Assembly: GCA_050694055.1 (NCBI GenBank) | Contig: JBOGWX010000087.1 | Location: 1 to 34,482 of the forward strand | Direction of reading: 5' to 3' | Length of the DNA: 34,482 bases | Source of the DNA: WHSV01 sp050694055 | GTDB taxonomy: Bacteria > Actinomycetota > CADDZG01 > WHSQ01 | Notes under the pieces: model-generated | The model's database searches: none | What the model saw: only the letters and a program-made list of their open reading frames with translations | What the model was told of the DNA's origin: nothing | Shown: one piece after another, positions 1 to 10,643 of the stretch | Position numbering within the stretch: the first letter of the stretch is position 1 | Layout: each line of letters opens with the position of its first letter | Made by a program: the position numbers and the translations under genes

Positions 1-1
1 G

Positions 2-247
2 CTCGAGACCGGCCGTACGCATCAGATCAGGGTGCATCTAAGCCATCTGGGCCGCCCCGTGCTGGGAGACAAGACCTACGGCGGGCGCTCGGAGCTCTCC
101 CGGCGTCTCGGTCTCGAGCGTCCGTTCTTGCACGCCGTCCGGCTCGCGTGGCCGCATCCCGACGACAGCAGGCGGATAGAAGTGGCCGACGAGCTCCCGC
201 TCGATCTGAGGAGGGTTCTCGGCGCGGCAGGCATGGCATGGCCATAG
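2..247 (+). CDS. RluD/RluA-family pseudouridine synthase, C-terminal end (5' truncated by window)
   Basis: The open frame enters from the window edge and stops at 245-247, giving about 81 residues. It starts with the conserved RTHQIRVH segment and the LGRPVLGD-KTYGG segment that mark the C-terminal half of the RluA/RluD family, enzymes that isomerise specific uridines in 23S rRNA or tRNA. The FLHAVRLAWPHP stretch near the end is the family's usual closing strand. The catalytic aspartate (HRLD motif) lies upstream of the window, so activity cannot be judged, and the target uridine cannot be told from this tail. In other actinobacteria an rluD-like gene sits a short way before dnaE1, as here. 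The family assignment is firm; choosing RluD over RluA or RluC is not. Confidence 0.9.
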   Translation, partial: LETGRTHQIRVHLSHLGRPVLGDKTYGGRSELSRRLGLERPFLHAVRLAWPHPDDSRRIEVADELPLDLRRVLGAAGMAWP

Positions 248-307
248 AAGGGTGGGGCTGGAAATGCAGTCGGGGCAAACGCCGCGAAGACTAGGCTGGG
301 AACTTGC

Positions 308-1819
308 ATGGACACCATCAAACGAAAGCGCGTGGCGCCTAAAGCCGACGAGCGCGAAGGTCGCTCTCCTGGGCGCCTGAGAGGCCACCTCCCCTTCGCG
401 GGTCTGTTCATCGTCGGACTGATTCTGCGTGTCCTCGTCTTCAACGCCTACTACCCGGGCATGGTCTTTGTCGCCGACTCCCTCTCTTATCTGAAGGAAG
501 CGCGGATCAATCTGGTCTTAGCGGGCTGGCATCCGGTCCTCTATTCGTTGTTCCTCAAGCCCACGCTCGTCTTCGAAAAACTTGCGGTGGTGACCGCGCT
601 CCAGCACCTCATGGGCCTGGGCATCGCGGTGGTTCTCTACCTGGTCCTGCGGAGGCTAGACACGCCCTCGTGGCTTGCCGCCCTGGGCTGTACCCCCGTT
701 CTGCTCGACGGTTATCAGCTGAGCCTCGAACAACACCTCATGCCCGAAACGTTCTTCCAGTCTCTGCTGGTGGGCGCGCTTGGACTGCTCGTCTACAGGA
801 GCCCACCGAGTGCGGTGAGCACGGGGCTGGCCGGAGTGCTCATCGCGGGAGCCGCTCTGACGCGCTACGTGGGATTAGCGGTTCTTCCGTGCGCCCTACT
901 CTTCTTGCTGATCCGGAGGGTTCACTGGACGCGGCTCGTTGCGTTCGCGCTCGGGGTCACTCTGCCGCTGCTCGGATATGGCCTGTGGTTCAAGATGGCC
1001 AAAGGGGACCTCGACGTCACGGATCGAAACGGCTACGTCCTGTACGGAAAGGTTGCCACCTTCGCAGAGTGCGAAGGCGTGGAGCTTCCGCGCTATGAAG
1101 AGCAGCTCTGTGTGGACGTCCCCCGCGAGGAGCGTGACCACACTTACGCAAGATTCAAGAGGCGGTCACCCCTCCGGACGTTCAACGTGCCGGACGGGGT
1201 CGATAAGAACGCGGTCCTGGAGAGCTTCAACTCCCGCTTCATAAGACGCCAACCCGGCGACTACGCGGCCGCGGCGGGTGCTGATTTCCTCAACTTCTTC
1301 GAGCCGCGCTCGTGGGCGAACGCGGAAAATTTCGTGCGCTGGAGGTTCGTGGAGCGCTTCGAGGATGCCAAGGGCTTGCCGGAACCCATAGAGAGGAACG
1401 AGGGCTCCACTCCGGATCGCCTGGGGCTCGATCAGGAGTTCAGGGTGGTCGAGCCGCTTGCGGCCTTCCTGCACGGTTACCAGAGCTTCGTTTTCGCGTG
1501 GGGCCCGTTGCTGGCCCTGGGCTCACTCCTGGGCCTGGCGGGGGCTCTGTGGGGTCCCGCGGGGTCGGGTCACATACGCTCTGCCGCCCTTCTCTTCGTG
1601 CTTTCAGGACTGGCCCTTTACCTCTTTTGCGCGCTGTTCGGAGCCTTCAGGGTGCGCTACTACGTCACCGGCTTGACCACCCTCATGCCCGCAGGCGGGC
1701 TGGGGGCCAGCCTGCTGCTCCAGCGTCTGCGAGGTCTCAGAGGGGGGCCGGGCGACGCCCCCGGGGGGCCGGGCCTCCAGCCGAGGACGGCCCGGCCCGG
1801 GGGAGCGTCGAGGGTGTGA
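308..1819 (+). CDS. Polytopic membrane protein, probable GT-C fold glycosyltransferase
   Basis: The protein has 503 residues: a basic cytoplasmic start, then about ten hydrophobic segments (first near residues 30-50, others around 95-115, 150-170, 175-225, 395-430, 440-490). The first external loop has an acidic ADSLSYL segment and a later loop has LEQHLMPE. These are placed like the Asp and Glu of lipid-linked sugar transferases of the GT39/ArnT type, which take sugar from a polyprenyl-phosphate donor at the outer membrane face. A soluble stretch at about 230-390 is rich in charged and aromatic residues. The C-terminal 30 residues are Gly/Pro/Arg-rich low complexity and coincide with strong DNA inverted repeats. 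A TAGGCT hexamer at 292-297 and GGGA at 298-301 precede the ATG. The fold is inferred from topology; I do not recognise substrate or acceptor, and it could be an uncharacterised membrane protein. Confidence 0.65.
   Translation: MDTIKRKRVAPKADEREGRSPGRLRGHLPFAGLFIVGLILRVLVFNAYYPGMVFVADSLSYLKEARINLVLAGWHPVLYSLFLKPTLVFEKLAVVTALQHLMGLGIAVVLYLVLRRLDTPSWLAALGCTPVLLDGYQLSLEQHLMPETFFQSLLVGALGLLVYRSPPSAVSTGLAGVLIAGAALTRYVGLAVLPCALLFLLIRRVHWTRLVAFALGVTLPLLGYGLWFKMAKGDLDVTDRNGYVLYGKVATFAECEGVELPRYEEQLCVDVPREERDHTYARFKRRSPLRTFNVPDGVDKNAVLESFNSRFIRRQPGDYAAAAGADFLNFFEPRSWANAENFVRWRFVERFEDAKGLPEPIERNEGSTPDRLGLDQEFRVVEPLAAFLHGYQSFVFAWGPLLALGSLLGLAGALWGPAGSGHIRSAALLFVLSGLALYLFCALFGAFRVRYYVTGLTTLMPAGGLGASLLLQRLRGLRGGPGDAPGGPGLQPRTARPGGASRV
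1743..1798 (+). repeat. Two strong GC-only inverted repeats at the 3' end of the membrane-protein gene
   Basis: GGGGGC at 1743-1748 pairs with GCCCCC at 1757-1762. The 10-base arm GGGCCGGGCC at 1766-1775 pairs perfectly with GGCCCGGCCC at 1789-1798. Both lie inside the last 26 codons of the preceding gene. No T-tract follows, so this is not a standard intrinsic terminator, though such hairpins can stabilise a 3' end or slow polymerase. Confidence 0.55.
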
Positions 1820-1940
1820 GCGCGCGCGTCTGAACTCACCCGAACGAGGGGGCGTGCGCGGAATCCACCGTCAATTCACAGCTTCGATGCCTTGTTACCC
1901 CCAAGCCCCGAGTCCCATGGTGGAAGACGACCGGATTGCC

Positions 1941-1969
1941 TTGCGCGGGCGAGGCGCGCGGTCTAAGTT
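1941..1969 (+). promoter_or_regulatory. Candidate dnaE promoter
   Basis: TTGCGC (1941-1946) and TAAGTT (1964-1969) are separated by 17 bases in the only AT-rich stretch of the 238-base gap before dnaE. Each hexamer matches the vegetative sigma consensus at three of six positions, including the TTG and the TA...T. The predicted start of transcription near 1976 would leave about 80 bases of leader. This is a pattern match only. Confidence 0.35.
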
Positions 1970-2057
1970 CTAAATACATCGTTGTAATTCGTATTCGCGG
2001 CGCGTCCGACCGACGGGTTCGGGGTGCGACTCACGGAAAGGCGAAGGTGCTGGCGTA

Positions 2058-5495
<3,438 letters not shown>

Positions 5496-5506
5496 AGACG
5501 GCGCAG

Positions 5507-6514
5507 ATGCCCTCCCAGATACCGATTCCGAACCTGGCCGACGGCGAGATCTCACTCCGTCCTTGGGTCGCCGGCGATGTCCCGGCGCTCAGCGAGGCAC
5601 TGTCGGACCCGGACGTCTCCCTGTGGATTCCGGTGATTCCCTATCCTTATTCCGAGGACGACGCCCGTAGCTTTATCGAGCTCGCCGGACGGGAACCCGG
5701 CCGGGGGCGGGGACTGCATCTCGCAGTCACCGAGGGGGCCGGCGGCCGCATCCTAGGAAACGTCTCGCTTGCACCGGTCAGCCTGGCCAACCGGACCGGG
5801 GCGGTTGGCTACTGGATCGTCCGGGACGCAAGGGGACGCGGGCTCGGCACGCGCGCGGTTCGACTGGTGGTGGACTGGGGCTTCGACCGGCTCGGTTTAG
5901 AGCGCATCGAGCTCGTCTCCGACATCGACAACGTCACCTCGCGCGCGATCGCCAGACGACTTGGCTTCAGCGAGGAGGGGGTGCTCAGGTCCTACAGCGA
6001 GTCACGCAGGGGACGTCGCGACTCAGTCATGTACTCACTGCTGCGCGCCGAGCGCGGCTCCCGCGCGGCCCGGCCCGGCTTGCCGGCGCGCCTCAACCTC
6101 GTGACCCTGGGCGTGCGCGAGCCGCAAGCTATGCGCGCCTTCTTCGAACGGCTGGGGTGGCCGGTGTGGGTGACGGCTGAGGACGGTTTCACCGGCTACC
6201 TGACGGGCGGGGCGATGCTGGCGCTGTACCCGCTCGACAAGCTCGCCGAGGACAGCCGCGCCGAGGCAATCTCCGGTGGCTGGTCGGGTGTGACGCTCGC
6301 GGTGAACGTCGAGTCGCGCGCGCTCGTGGACACCGCGATCGAGGCCGCCCGCGCCGCGGGGGCCGAGATAGTCAAGGAGCCGGCCGACGCGGAGTGGGGT
6401 GGGCGCTCGGGCTATTTCGCCGATCCGGAGGGCAACCGCTTCGAGGTCGCGTGGATGCCGGGCTCGTCCTTCGACGCGCGCGGCGCACTCATCGTGCCCC
6501 GCATGGAGGGCTGA
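5507..6514 (+). CDS. GNAT acetyltransferase fused to a glyoxalase/VOC domain
   Basis: The first half (about residues 12-180) is a GNAT N-acetyltransferase of the RimJ/RimL ribosomal or amino-acid type. It has the ISLRPW opening strand, the acetyl-CoA pyrophosphate loop DARGRGLGTRA, and the closing N-x-x-S-x-x-x-x-x-x-LGF element with FSEEGVLR. The second half (about 190-325) is a VOC fold: LNLVTLGV then FFERLGW at its start and YFADPEGNRFEVAW at its end. The usual first-strand metal histidine is absent (TLGV), while the terminal glutamate is present. A linker rich in Arg and Ala joins them. The ATG lies 11 bases after the dnaE stop, so co-transcription is likely. Substrates are unknown. VOC-GNAT combinations are sometimes linked to small-molecule resistance or to paired chemistry on one metabolite, but nothing here selects between these. 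Confidence 0.85.
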   Translation: MPSQIPIPNLADGEISLRPWVAGDVPALSEALSDPDVSLWIPVIPYPYSEDDARSFIELAGREPGRGRGLHLAVTEGAGGRILGNVSLAPVSLANRTGAVGYWIVRDARGRGLGTRAVRLVVDWGFDRLGLERIELVSDIDNVTSRAIARRLGFSEEGVLRSYSESRRGRRDSVMYSLLRAERGSRAARPGLPARLNLVTLGVREPQAMRAFFERLGWPVWVTAEDGFTGYLTGGAMLALYPLDKLAEDSRAEAISGGWSGVTLAVNVESRALVDTAIEAARAAGAEIVKEPADAEWGGRSGYFADPEGNRFEVAWMPGSSFDARGALIVPRMEG

Positions 6515-6593
6515 TGGGAGGCACCCAAAGCACTCTTCACTCGGATGGGAGGCCTGTCCTCACCGCCGCGAAGCATGAAACCCCTCGGACCCC

Positions 6594-6622
6594 TTGCAAG
6601 GCGAACATATGTTCGCTATAAT
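6594..6622 (+). promoter_or_regulatory. Promoter with LexA (SOS) box filling the spacer
   Basis: TTGCAA (-35, 6594-6599) and a perfect TATAAT (-10, 6617-6622) are exactly 17 bases apart. The spacer holds a perfect 16-base palindrome, GCGAACATATGTTCGC, at 6601-6616. Its core CGAAC-N4-GTTCG is the Gram-positive/actinobacterial LexA recognition pattern. A repressor bound there would cover the whole promoter, so the arrangement predicts tight repression released by DNA damage. It sits 40 bases before the start of the DUF222/HNH gene. Genes of the related 13E12/DUF222-HNH family in mycobacteria are known to carry LexA boxes, which supports the assignment. Confidence 0.88.
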
Positions 6623-6661
6623 GACGAGGTCCTCGAGGAGGGACAGACCAGGGCGGAACTC

Positions 6662-7294
6662 ATGCCGGCAATGGATCTCAGCTCCCGGACCACCAAACAG
6701 CTCACCAACGCCGCGCTGGTGGCCCACGGGCTCGATCGCCTCGCGGCCAAGCTTCCCGCCGACCCCGGACAGCCCCGCGCCGCTACCATCGAGGCCCGCA
6801 GGGCCGACGCCCTCGTCGCGCTGGCCTCGCAGCAGGTCGCCTCCGACCCCGACAAGGCCAGGCCACGGTCCACCTCCACGTCGACCTCGCCGAGCTTGCC
6901 GCGGGCGGCTCCGCCGAGCTCGAGCGCGGCGTCGTCCACCCCCGGGTCGCCTCGGCGCTGTGCTGCGACGCGCTCGTCCGCACCGTGGTGCACGACCCCG
7001 AGGGTCACGCCGCCGGCATCGGACGGACAGCGCGGACCGTCCCCCGGTGGCTCGAGGCGGAGCTCTGGCGGCGTGACGGCGGCTGCACCTTCCCAGGCTG
7101 CCACCACCAGCGCTACGTCGACGCCCACCACATCTGGGCCTGGGACTGGGGCGGTCCCACCGACCTCGGCAACCTCACCCTGGTATGCGGCTTCCACCAC
7201 GACCAACCGGGCGCCTCCCGAGACCGACTTCGACCATCTCGGCGCCATCCGCAATCGCATCAACCGACGCTCACCCGCGCCGGCGATCGCCTGA
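6662..7294 (+). pseudogene. DUF222/HNH endonuclease gene (13E12-like), frameshifted and shortened
   Basis: From ATG 6662 the frame reads a DUF222-like segment (EARRADALVALA) up to DPDKA at 6845-6859. Recognisable sequence then continues in another frame: TVHLHVDLAELAAGG, HDPEGHAAGIGRTARTVPRW, and the HNH nuclease core CTFPGC...VDAHHIWAWDWGG...NLTLVCGFHH. The break is a tandem AGGCC at 6855-6859 and 6860-6864; deleting one copy gives continuous DPDKATVHLHVDL. After GFHH at about 7200 family sequence is lost again, so the tail is missing or scrambled. Intact members usually run 400-500 residues; only about 180 recognisable residues remain, with most of DUF222 gone. I therefore call it a pseudogene, though the HNH part alone could still be made from an internal GTG such as 6985. 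The end coordinate is the stop of the first frame and is approximate. Confidence 0.85.
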
Positions 7295-7352
7295 CCACTG
7301 CTCGGGGCGACTCCGTCCGGACGAGAACGAACGCCGGTGGGATGCTTGGGTC

Positions 7353-7586
7353 ATGCCCTGCTATCGCTGCGGCCGCATTCAAACCGATCCGGCCAAGGGA
7401 GCGGCGCCCTGGGGCCGCGGCGTCGTCGAGGGCGAACAGATCCTGATCTGCCCCGAGTGCCAGTCGGCCCGCCGGGACTGGACCGCAGACCTCGATTCCT
7501 GTCCGAGGTGCAAGAGCACTCGACTCTCGGTGGTGATGGGCTCGGTGGTGTGCCGTTCCTGCAAACACGACTGGACTCGTCCCTAG
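7353..7586 (+). CDS. Small double zinc-ribbon protein
   Basis: The protein has 77 residues with four CxxC knuckles: C3/C6, C33/C36, C50/C53 and C67/C70. They can be paired into two zinc ribbons (for example knuckle 1 with 2, and 3 with 4). The core between the first two is GAAPWGRGVVEGEQILICPEC, and the last knuckle is followed by HDWTRP. No enzyme domain is visible. Zinc ribbons of this size often bind nucleic acid or act as assembly factors, but nothing here identifies a partner. The ATG is chosen because the first knuckle starts at residue 3; GGTGGGA at 7335-7341 is a possible ribosome site. It lies between the broken HNH gene and hisD. The regular cysteine spacing makes it a better coding candidate than the overlapping frames. 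Confidence 0.75.
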   Translation: MPCYRCGRIQTDPAKGAAPWGRGVVEGEQILICPECQSARRDWTADLDSCPRCKSTRLSVVMGSVVCRSCKHDWTRP

Positions 7587-7618
7587 CCCGGCCTCTTTGC
7601 CCCGGACGCCGGACGGGA

Positions 7619-7634
7619 GTGCGCGTGCGCGCAC
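7619..7634 (+). promoter_or_regulatory. Inverted repeat upstream of hisD, possible operator
   Basis: GTGCGCG (7619-7625) and CGCGCAC (7628-7634) are perfect inverted arms separated by two bases, 45 bases before the hisD start and close to where a -35 region would lie. It is compatible with a dimeric repressor site, but alternating GC repeats are frequent in DNA of this composition, so support is weak. Confidence 0.3.
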
Positions 7635-7665
7635 CGCATGCGACCGTCGCAATGATGGCTTCCTT

Positions 7666-7671
7666 TAGGCT
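7666..7671 (+). promoter_or_regulatory. Candidate -10 element for a leaderless hisD transcript
   Basis: TAGGCT ends eight bases before the hisD ATG at 7680, and no Shine-Dalgarno-like purine run is present between 7650 and 7680. This spacing is what leaderless actinobacterial genes show, with transcription starting at or within a base or two of the start codon. No convincing -35 is visible. Confidence 0.45.
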
Positions 7672-7679
7672 CTCTCGCG

Positions 7680-8987
7680 ATGCTCGAACTCATCGACGGA
7701 CGCGACCAGGTGACGCCGGTCCACATCAAACGTCCCAGGGCCGTGGGCTCCGCTTCGCAGGCGGAGCAGAGTGCGCGCGCCATCGTCGAGGATGTGCGCC
7801 TGCGCGGCGACGCGGCCCTCGTGGACTACGCGGCGCGCCTCGATCGGGCGTCGCTAACCCCGGATCGTCTGCGCGTCGAGCCCACCGAGATTCTCGAGGC
7901 CCGCAATCTGGTGCGCCCCGAGCTCCTCGAGGCGTTGCAGGTCATGATCGACCGGCTGCGCACCACCTGTGAGGCGCAGAGACTTACCGCCTGGCTCGAT
8001 GAGCGCGACGACGAGTTCGTGGGGGAGCTGATCCGGCCCCTGCGGCGCGTGGGCATCTACGCGCCCGGGGGGCGGGCCGCCTACCCCTCGAGCGTGATCA
8101 TGGCCGCGGTTCCCGCTCAGGTCGCGGGGGTCGAGGGCATCACGGTCTGCTCGCCTCCTCGCCCCCACGGCGAAGTCGCGGAGGCGGTGCTGGCGGCGTG
8201 CGCGGTGGCCGGGGTCGACGAGGTCTACCGAGTCGGCGGCGCGCAAGCTATTGCGGCTCTCGCCTACGGGACGGAGTCGGTCCGCCCAGTCGAAAAAGTG
8301 GTCGGTCCCGGTAACGCCTACGTCACCTTTGCCAAGCGGGCGGTGCAGGGTTGGGTAGGAACCGACTCCGAGGCCGGGCCGACGGAGGTCGCCATCGTCG
8401 CCGACGAGACGGCGGACCCGCGAGTGCTCGCGGCGGACCTCATCGCTCAAGCCGAGCACGGCCCCCACGGAACGCACGTCTTGATCACCTGGATTCCGGA
8501 GTTGCTCGAGGCCACCGACGAGCATCTCGACGGAACCGTGGCGATGCACGAGCGTCCCGACGACGTCGAGAACGCCCTGATAGAGGGGGGCCGCGGCGTG
8601 CTGGTGCGCGATCTGCGCCACGCGCTCGAGACGGCCAACGCGTTTGCCCCCGAGCACCTCCAACTGTGCTTCGCCGGAGCGTTCGACGCACTCGACGACA
8701 TCCGCAACGCGGGGTCGGTGTTCGTGGGCCGGTACTCTCCCGTCCCCGTCGGCGACTACGTGGGGGGAACCAACCACGTCCTGCCGAGCGGCGGCAGCGC
8801 CCGGTGGGCCTCGGGCCTCGGCTTGGCCGACTTCGTCAAGCGCATCTACGTCTCCGGATACGAGCCGGCGGCCATCCAGAGGTTGCTGCCGCACGTCCAA
8901 GCCTTGAGCGAGGCCGAAGGTCTACCCGGGCACGCGCGCGCTCTGCAGGTCCGGCTCGACGAGCACCGGGCGAGCACGCCCGGATGA
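7680..8987 (+). CDS. hisD: Histidinol dehydrogenase
   Basis: The enzyme carries out the last two steps of histidine synthesis, NAD-dependent oxidation of L-histidinol to L-histidine through the aldehyde, as a zinc dimer. The 435-residue length is typical. Visible signatures are RRVGIYAPGGRAAYPS, VVGPGNAYVTFAKR, the family motif GPTEVAIVADETADP followed by AADLIAQAEHGPHG (zinc/active-site Gln and His), FAPEHLQL with the Glu-His catalytic pair, and GDYVGGTNHVLPSGGSAR near the C terminus. It is the first gene of the his operon, and its TGA overlaps the hisC ATG. The start has no ribosome site but is preceded by a TAGGCT hexamer, suggesting a leaderless message. Confidence 0.97.
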   Translation: MLELIDGRDQVTPVHIKRPRAVGSASQAEQSARAIVEDVRLRGDAALVDYAARLDRASLTPDRLRVEPTEILEARNLVRPELLEALQVMIDRLRTTCEAQRLTAWLDERDDEFVGELIRPLRRVGIYAPGGRAAYPSSVIMAAVPAQVAGVEGITVCSPPRPHGEVAEAVLAACAVAGVDEVYRVGGAQAIAALAYGTESVRPVEKVVGPGNAYVTFAKRAVQGWVGTDSEAGPTEVAIVADETADPRVLAADLIAQAEHGPHGTHVLITWIPELLEATDEHLDGTVAMHERPDDVENALIEGGRGVLVRDLRHALETANAFAPEHLQLCFAGAFDALDDIRNAGSVFVGRYSPVPVGDYVGGTNHVLPSGGSARWASGLGLADFVKRIYVSGYEPAAIQRLLPHVQALSEAEGLPGHARALQVRLDEHRASTPG

Positions 8988-10057
8988 CACGACCGCCGCT
9001 CGCCCCGCGCCCCGACCTCACCGACCTCGAGCCTTACGTCTCTCCCCAGCGACCCGCGCGCTGGCGCATGAACACCAACGAATCACCGTATCCACCACCC
9101 GAGGAGCTGGTGGACGAACTGGCCCGCAGACTCGCGGAGCTGTCATTGAATCGCTACCCGGACAAGGACGCGCGCTCCCTGTACCAGGCTCTCTCCGCCC
9201 ACACGCGCTGGTCGGCCGATGGCCTCTGGATCGCCAACGGCTCGAACGAGGTCCTGTTGCACCTCTTCCTGGCCTACGGAGGTCCGGATCGGACGGTGCT
9301 GACCTTCGAACCCACCTACTCGCTGCACTCCCTGATCCCGCGCGTGACGGGCACCCGCATCCGCAACCTGTGGCGCGACGAGGACCAGGTCATCGATCTC
9401 GAGGCGGCGCTCGAGGAAGTCGAGCGCAACGCTCCCGACATCGTCGTGGTGTGCTCGCCCAACAACCCGACCGGGAACTGTGAACCGTTGTCGACGGTGC
9501 GCGCGCTCCTCCAGGCGGCGCCGGGGCTCGTGGTCGTGGACGAGGCCTACGGCGAGTTCGCAAGCCCCGGCGAATCGGTGCGCTCGCTGTTGGACGAGTA
9601 CCGAAACCTCGTGATGGTCAAGACCTTCAGCAAGGCCTGGCGGCTTGCGGGAGTGCGCCTCGGCTACATGCTGGCGGACCCCTCGCTTCTCGACGGCATC
9701 CAGCGCGTTCGTCTGCCTTATCACCTGTCCGCGGTGACCCAGATCGCAGGGGAGCTCGTGCTGCAGTTCTCCGAGCGGGCTCTGGAACTGGTCGATTCGA
9801 TAACCGAGCAGCGAGACCGCATCTCGGTCGAGCTGCAAGCGATGGGTATCAAGATCTTTCCGTCGCGCGCGAACTTCGTGTTGTTCGAGACCGACGATGC
9901 AGACGCGCTCTTTACCAAGTTGCTCGAGCGCGGCGTGCTCGTTCGTAACTACTCCTCGAACCCGTCGCTGAGGGGTTGTCTGCGCGTGACGGCGGGGCTC
10001 CCCCAGGAGACCGACGCGTTCCTCGAGTCCATGGGGGCGATTCTTGACGACGCGTAG
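8984..10057 (+). CDS. hisC: Histidinol-phosphate aminotransferase
   Basis: This is a PLP-dependent fold-type I aminotransferase converting imidazole-acetol phosphate and glutamate to histidinol phosphate. From the ATG overlapping the hisD stop it is 357 residues, the normal size. Motifs: MNTNESPYPPP near the N terminus, LNRYPDKDARSLY, NGSNEVLLHLFLAYGG for cofactor phosphate contact, SPNNPTGN, VVDEAYGEF with the PLP-nitrogen aspartate, the Schiff-base lysine in KTFSKAWRLAG, and RLGYMLADP. The tail SNPSLRGCLRVTAGLP is the substrate-binding arginine region. Upstream in-frame codons back to 8351 lie inside hisD and match no family sequence, so the ATGA overlap is the likely start. It overlaps hisB by 14 bases. 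Confidence 0.97.
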   Translation: MTRPPLAPRPDLTDLEPYVSPQRPARWRMNTNESPYPPPEELVDELARRLAELSLNRYPDKDARSLYQALSAHTRWSADGLWIANGSNEVLLHLFLAYGGPDRTVLTFEPTYSLHSLIPRVTGTRIRNLWRDEDQVIDLEAALEEVERNAPDIVVVCSPNNPTGNCEPLSTVRALLQAAPGLVVVDEAYGEFASPGESVRSLLDEYRNLVMVKTFSKAWRLAGVRLGYMLADPSLLDGIQRVRLPYHLSAVTQIAGELVLQFSERALELVDSITEQRDRISVELQAMGIKIFPSRANFVLFETDDADALFTKLLERGVLVRNYSSNPSLRGCLRVTAGLPQETDAFLESMGAILDDA

Positions 10058-10643
10058 TCAACGAAGGGCGAGCCTGTCCCGTAAGACGAACGAAACGGAG
10101 ATCACCGTCGAACTGTCGCTCGACGGCGGCGAGGTGGGCGCCGCGACGGGTGTGCCTTTCTTCGACCACATGCTGGATCAGTTGGGGAAGCACGCGCACA
10201 TCGGTTTGATCGTCCGGGCGCGAGGCGATCTGGACATAGACGCACACCACACTGTGGAGGACACCGGGATCGTCTTGGGCGAGGCCCTCACCGCAGCACT
10301 CGGCGACAAGCGAGGGATCCGTCGCTACGGTGACGCCGTCGTGCCGATGGAGGAGGCTCTGGCCCGAGTCGCGCTCGACATCTCGGGTCGGCCGTTGCTC
10401 GTCTACGACGCGAGCTTTCCGTACGAGAAGGTGGGCCAGTACGACACCGCTCTCACCGAGGAATTTCTTCAGGCCTTGTGCCGCACCGGCGGGCTGACCA
10501 TGCATGCCAAGCTCCTCGCGGGCCGCAACACGCACCACATGGTGGAGGCCGTGTTCAAGGCACTGGCGCGGGCCCTGGGCGACGCCGTCAGCGTTGATGA
10601 GCGGGCCGGCGATCAGGTGCCGTCTACCAAGGGAGTCCTGTGA
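10044..10643 (+). CDS. hisB: Imidazoleglycerol-phosphate dehydratase
   Basis: The protein dehydrates imidazole-glycerol phosphate to imidazole-acetol phosphate using two manganese ions. At 199 residues it is the monofunctional bacterial form, without the N-terminal phosphatase domain of the enterobacterial enzyme. Family markers are RKTNETEI, FFDHMLDQLGKHA, the metal motif DAHHTVEDTGIVLG, and the second motif RNTHHMVEAVFKALARAL. The TTG at 10044 lies inside the end of hisC and leaves about a dozen residues before RKTNET, as in relatives; a downstream start would cut into the domain. Its stop overlaps the hisH GTG, so translation is probably coupled. No separate histidinol phosphatase is seen in the window. 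Confidence 0.96.
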   Translation: MTTRSQRRASLSRKTNETEITVELSLDGGEVGAATGVPFFDHMLDQLGKHAHIGLIVRARGDLDIDAHHTVEDTGIVLGEALTAALGDKRGIRRYGDAVVPMEEALARVALDISGRPLLVYDASFPYEKVGQYDTALTEEFLQALCRTGGLTMHAKLLAGRNTHHMVEAVFKALARALGDAVSVDERAGDQVPSTKGVL

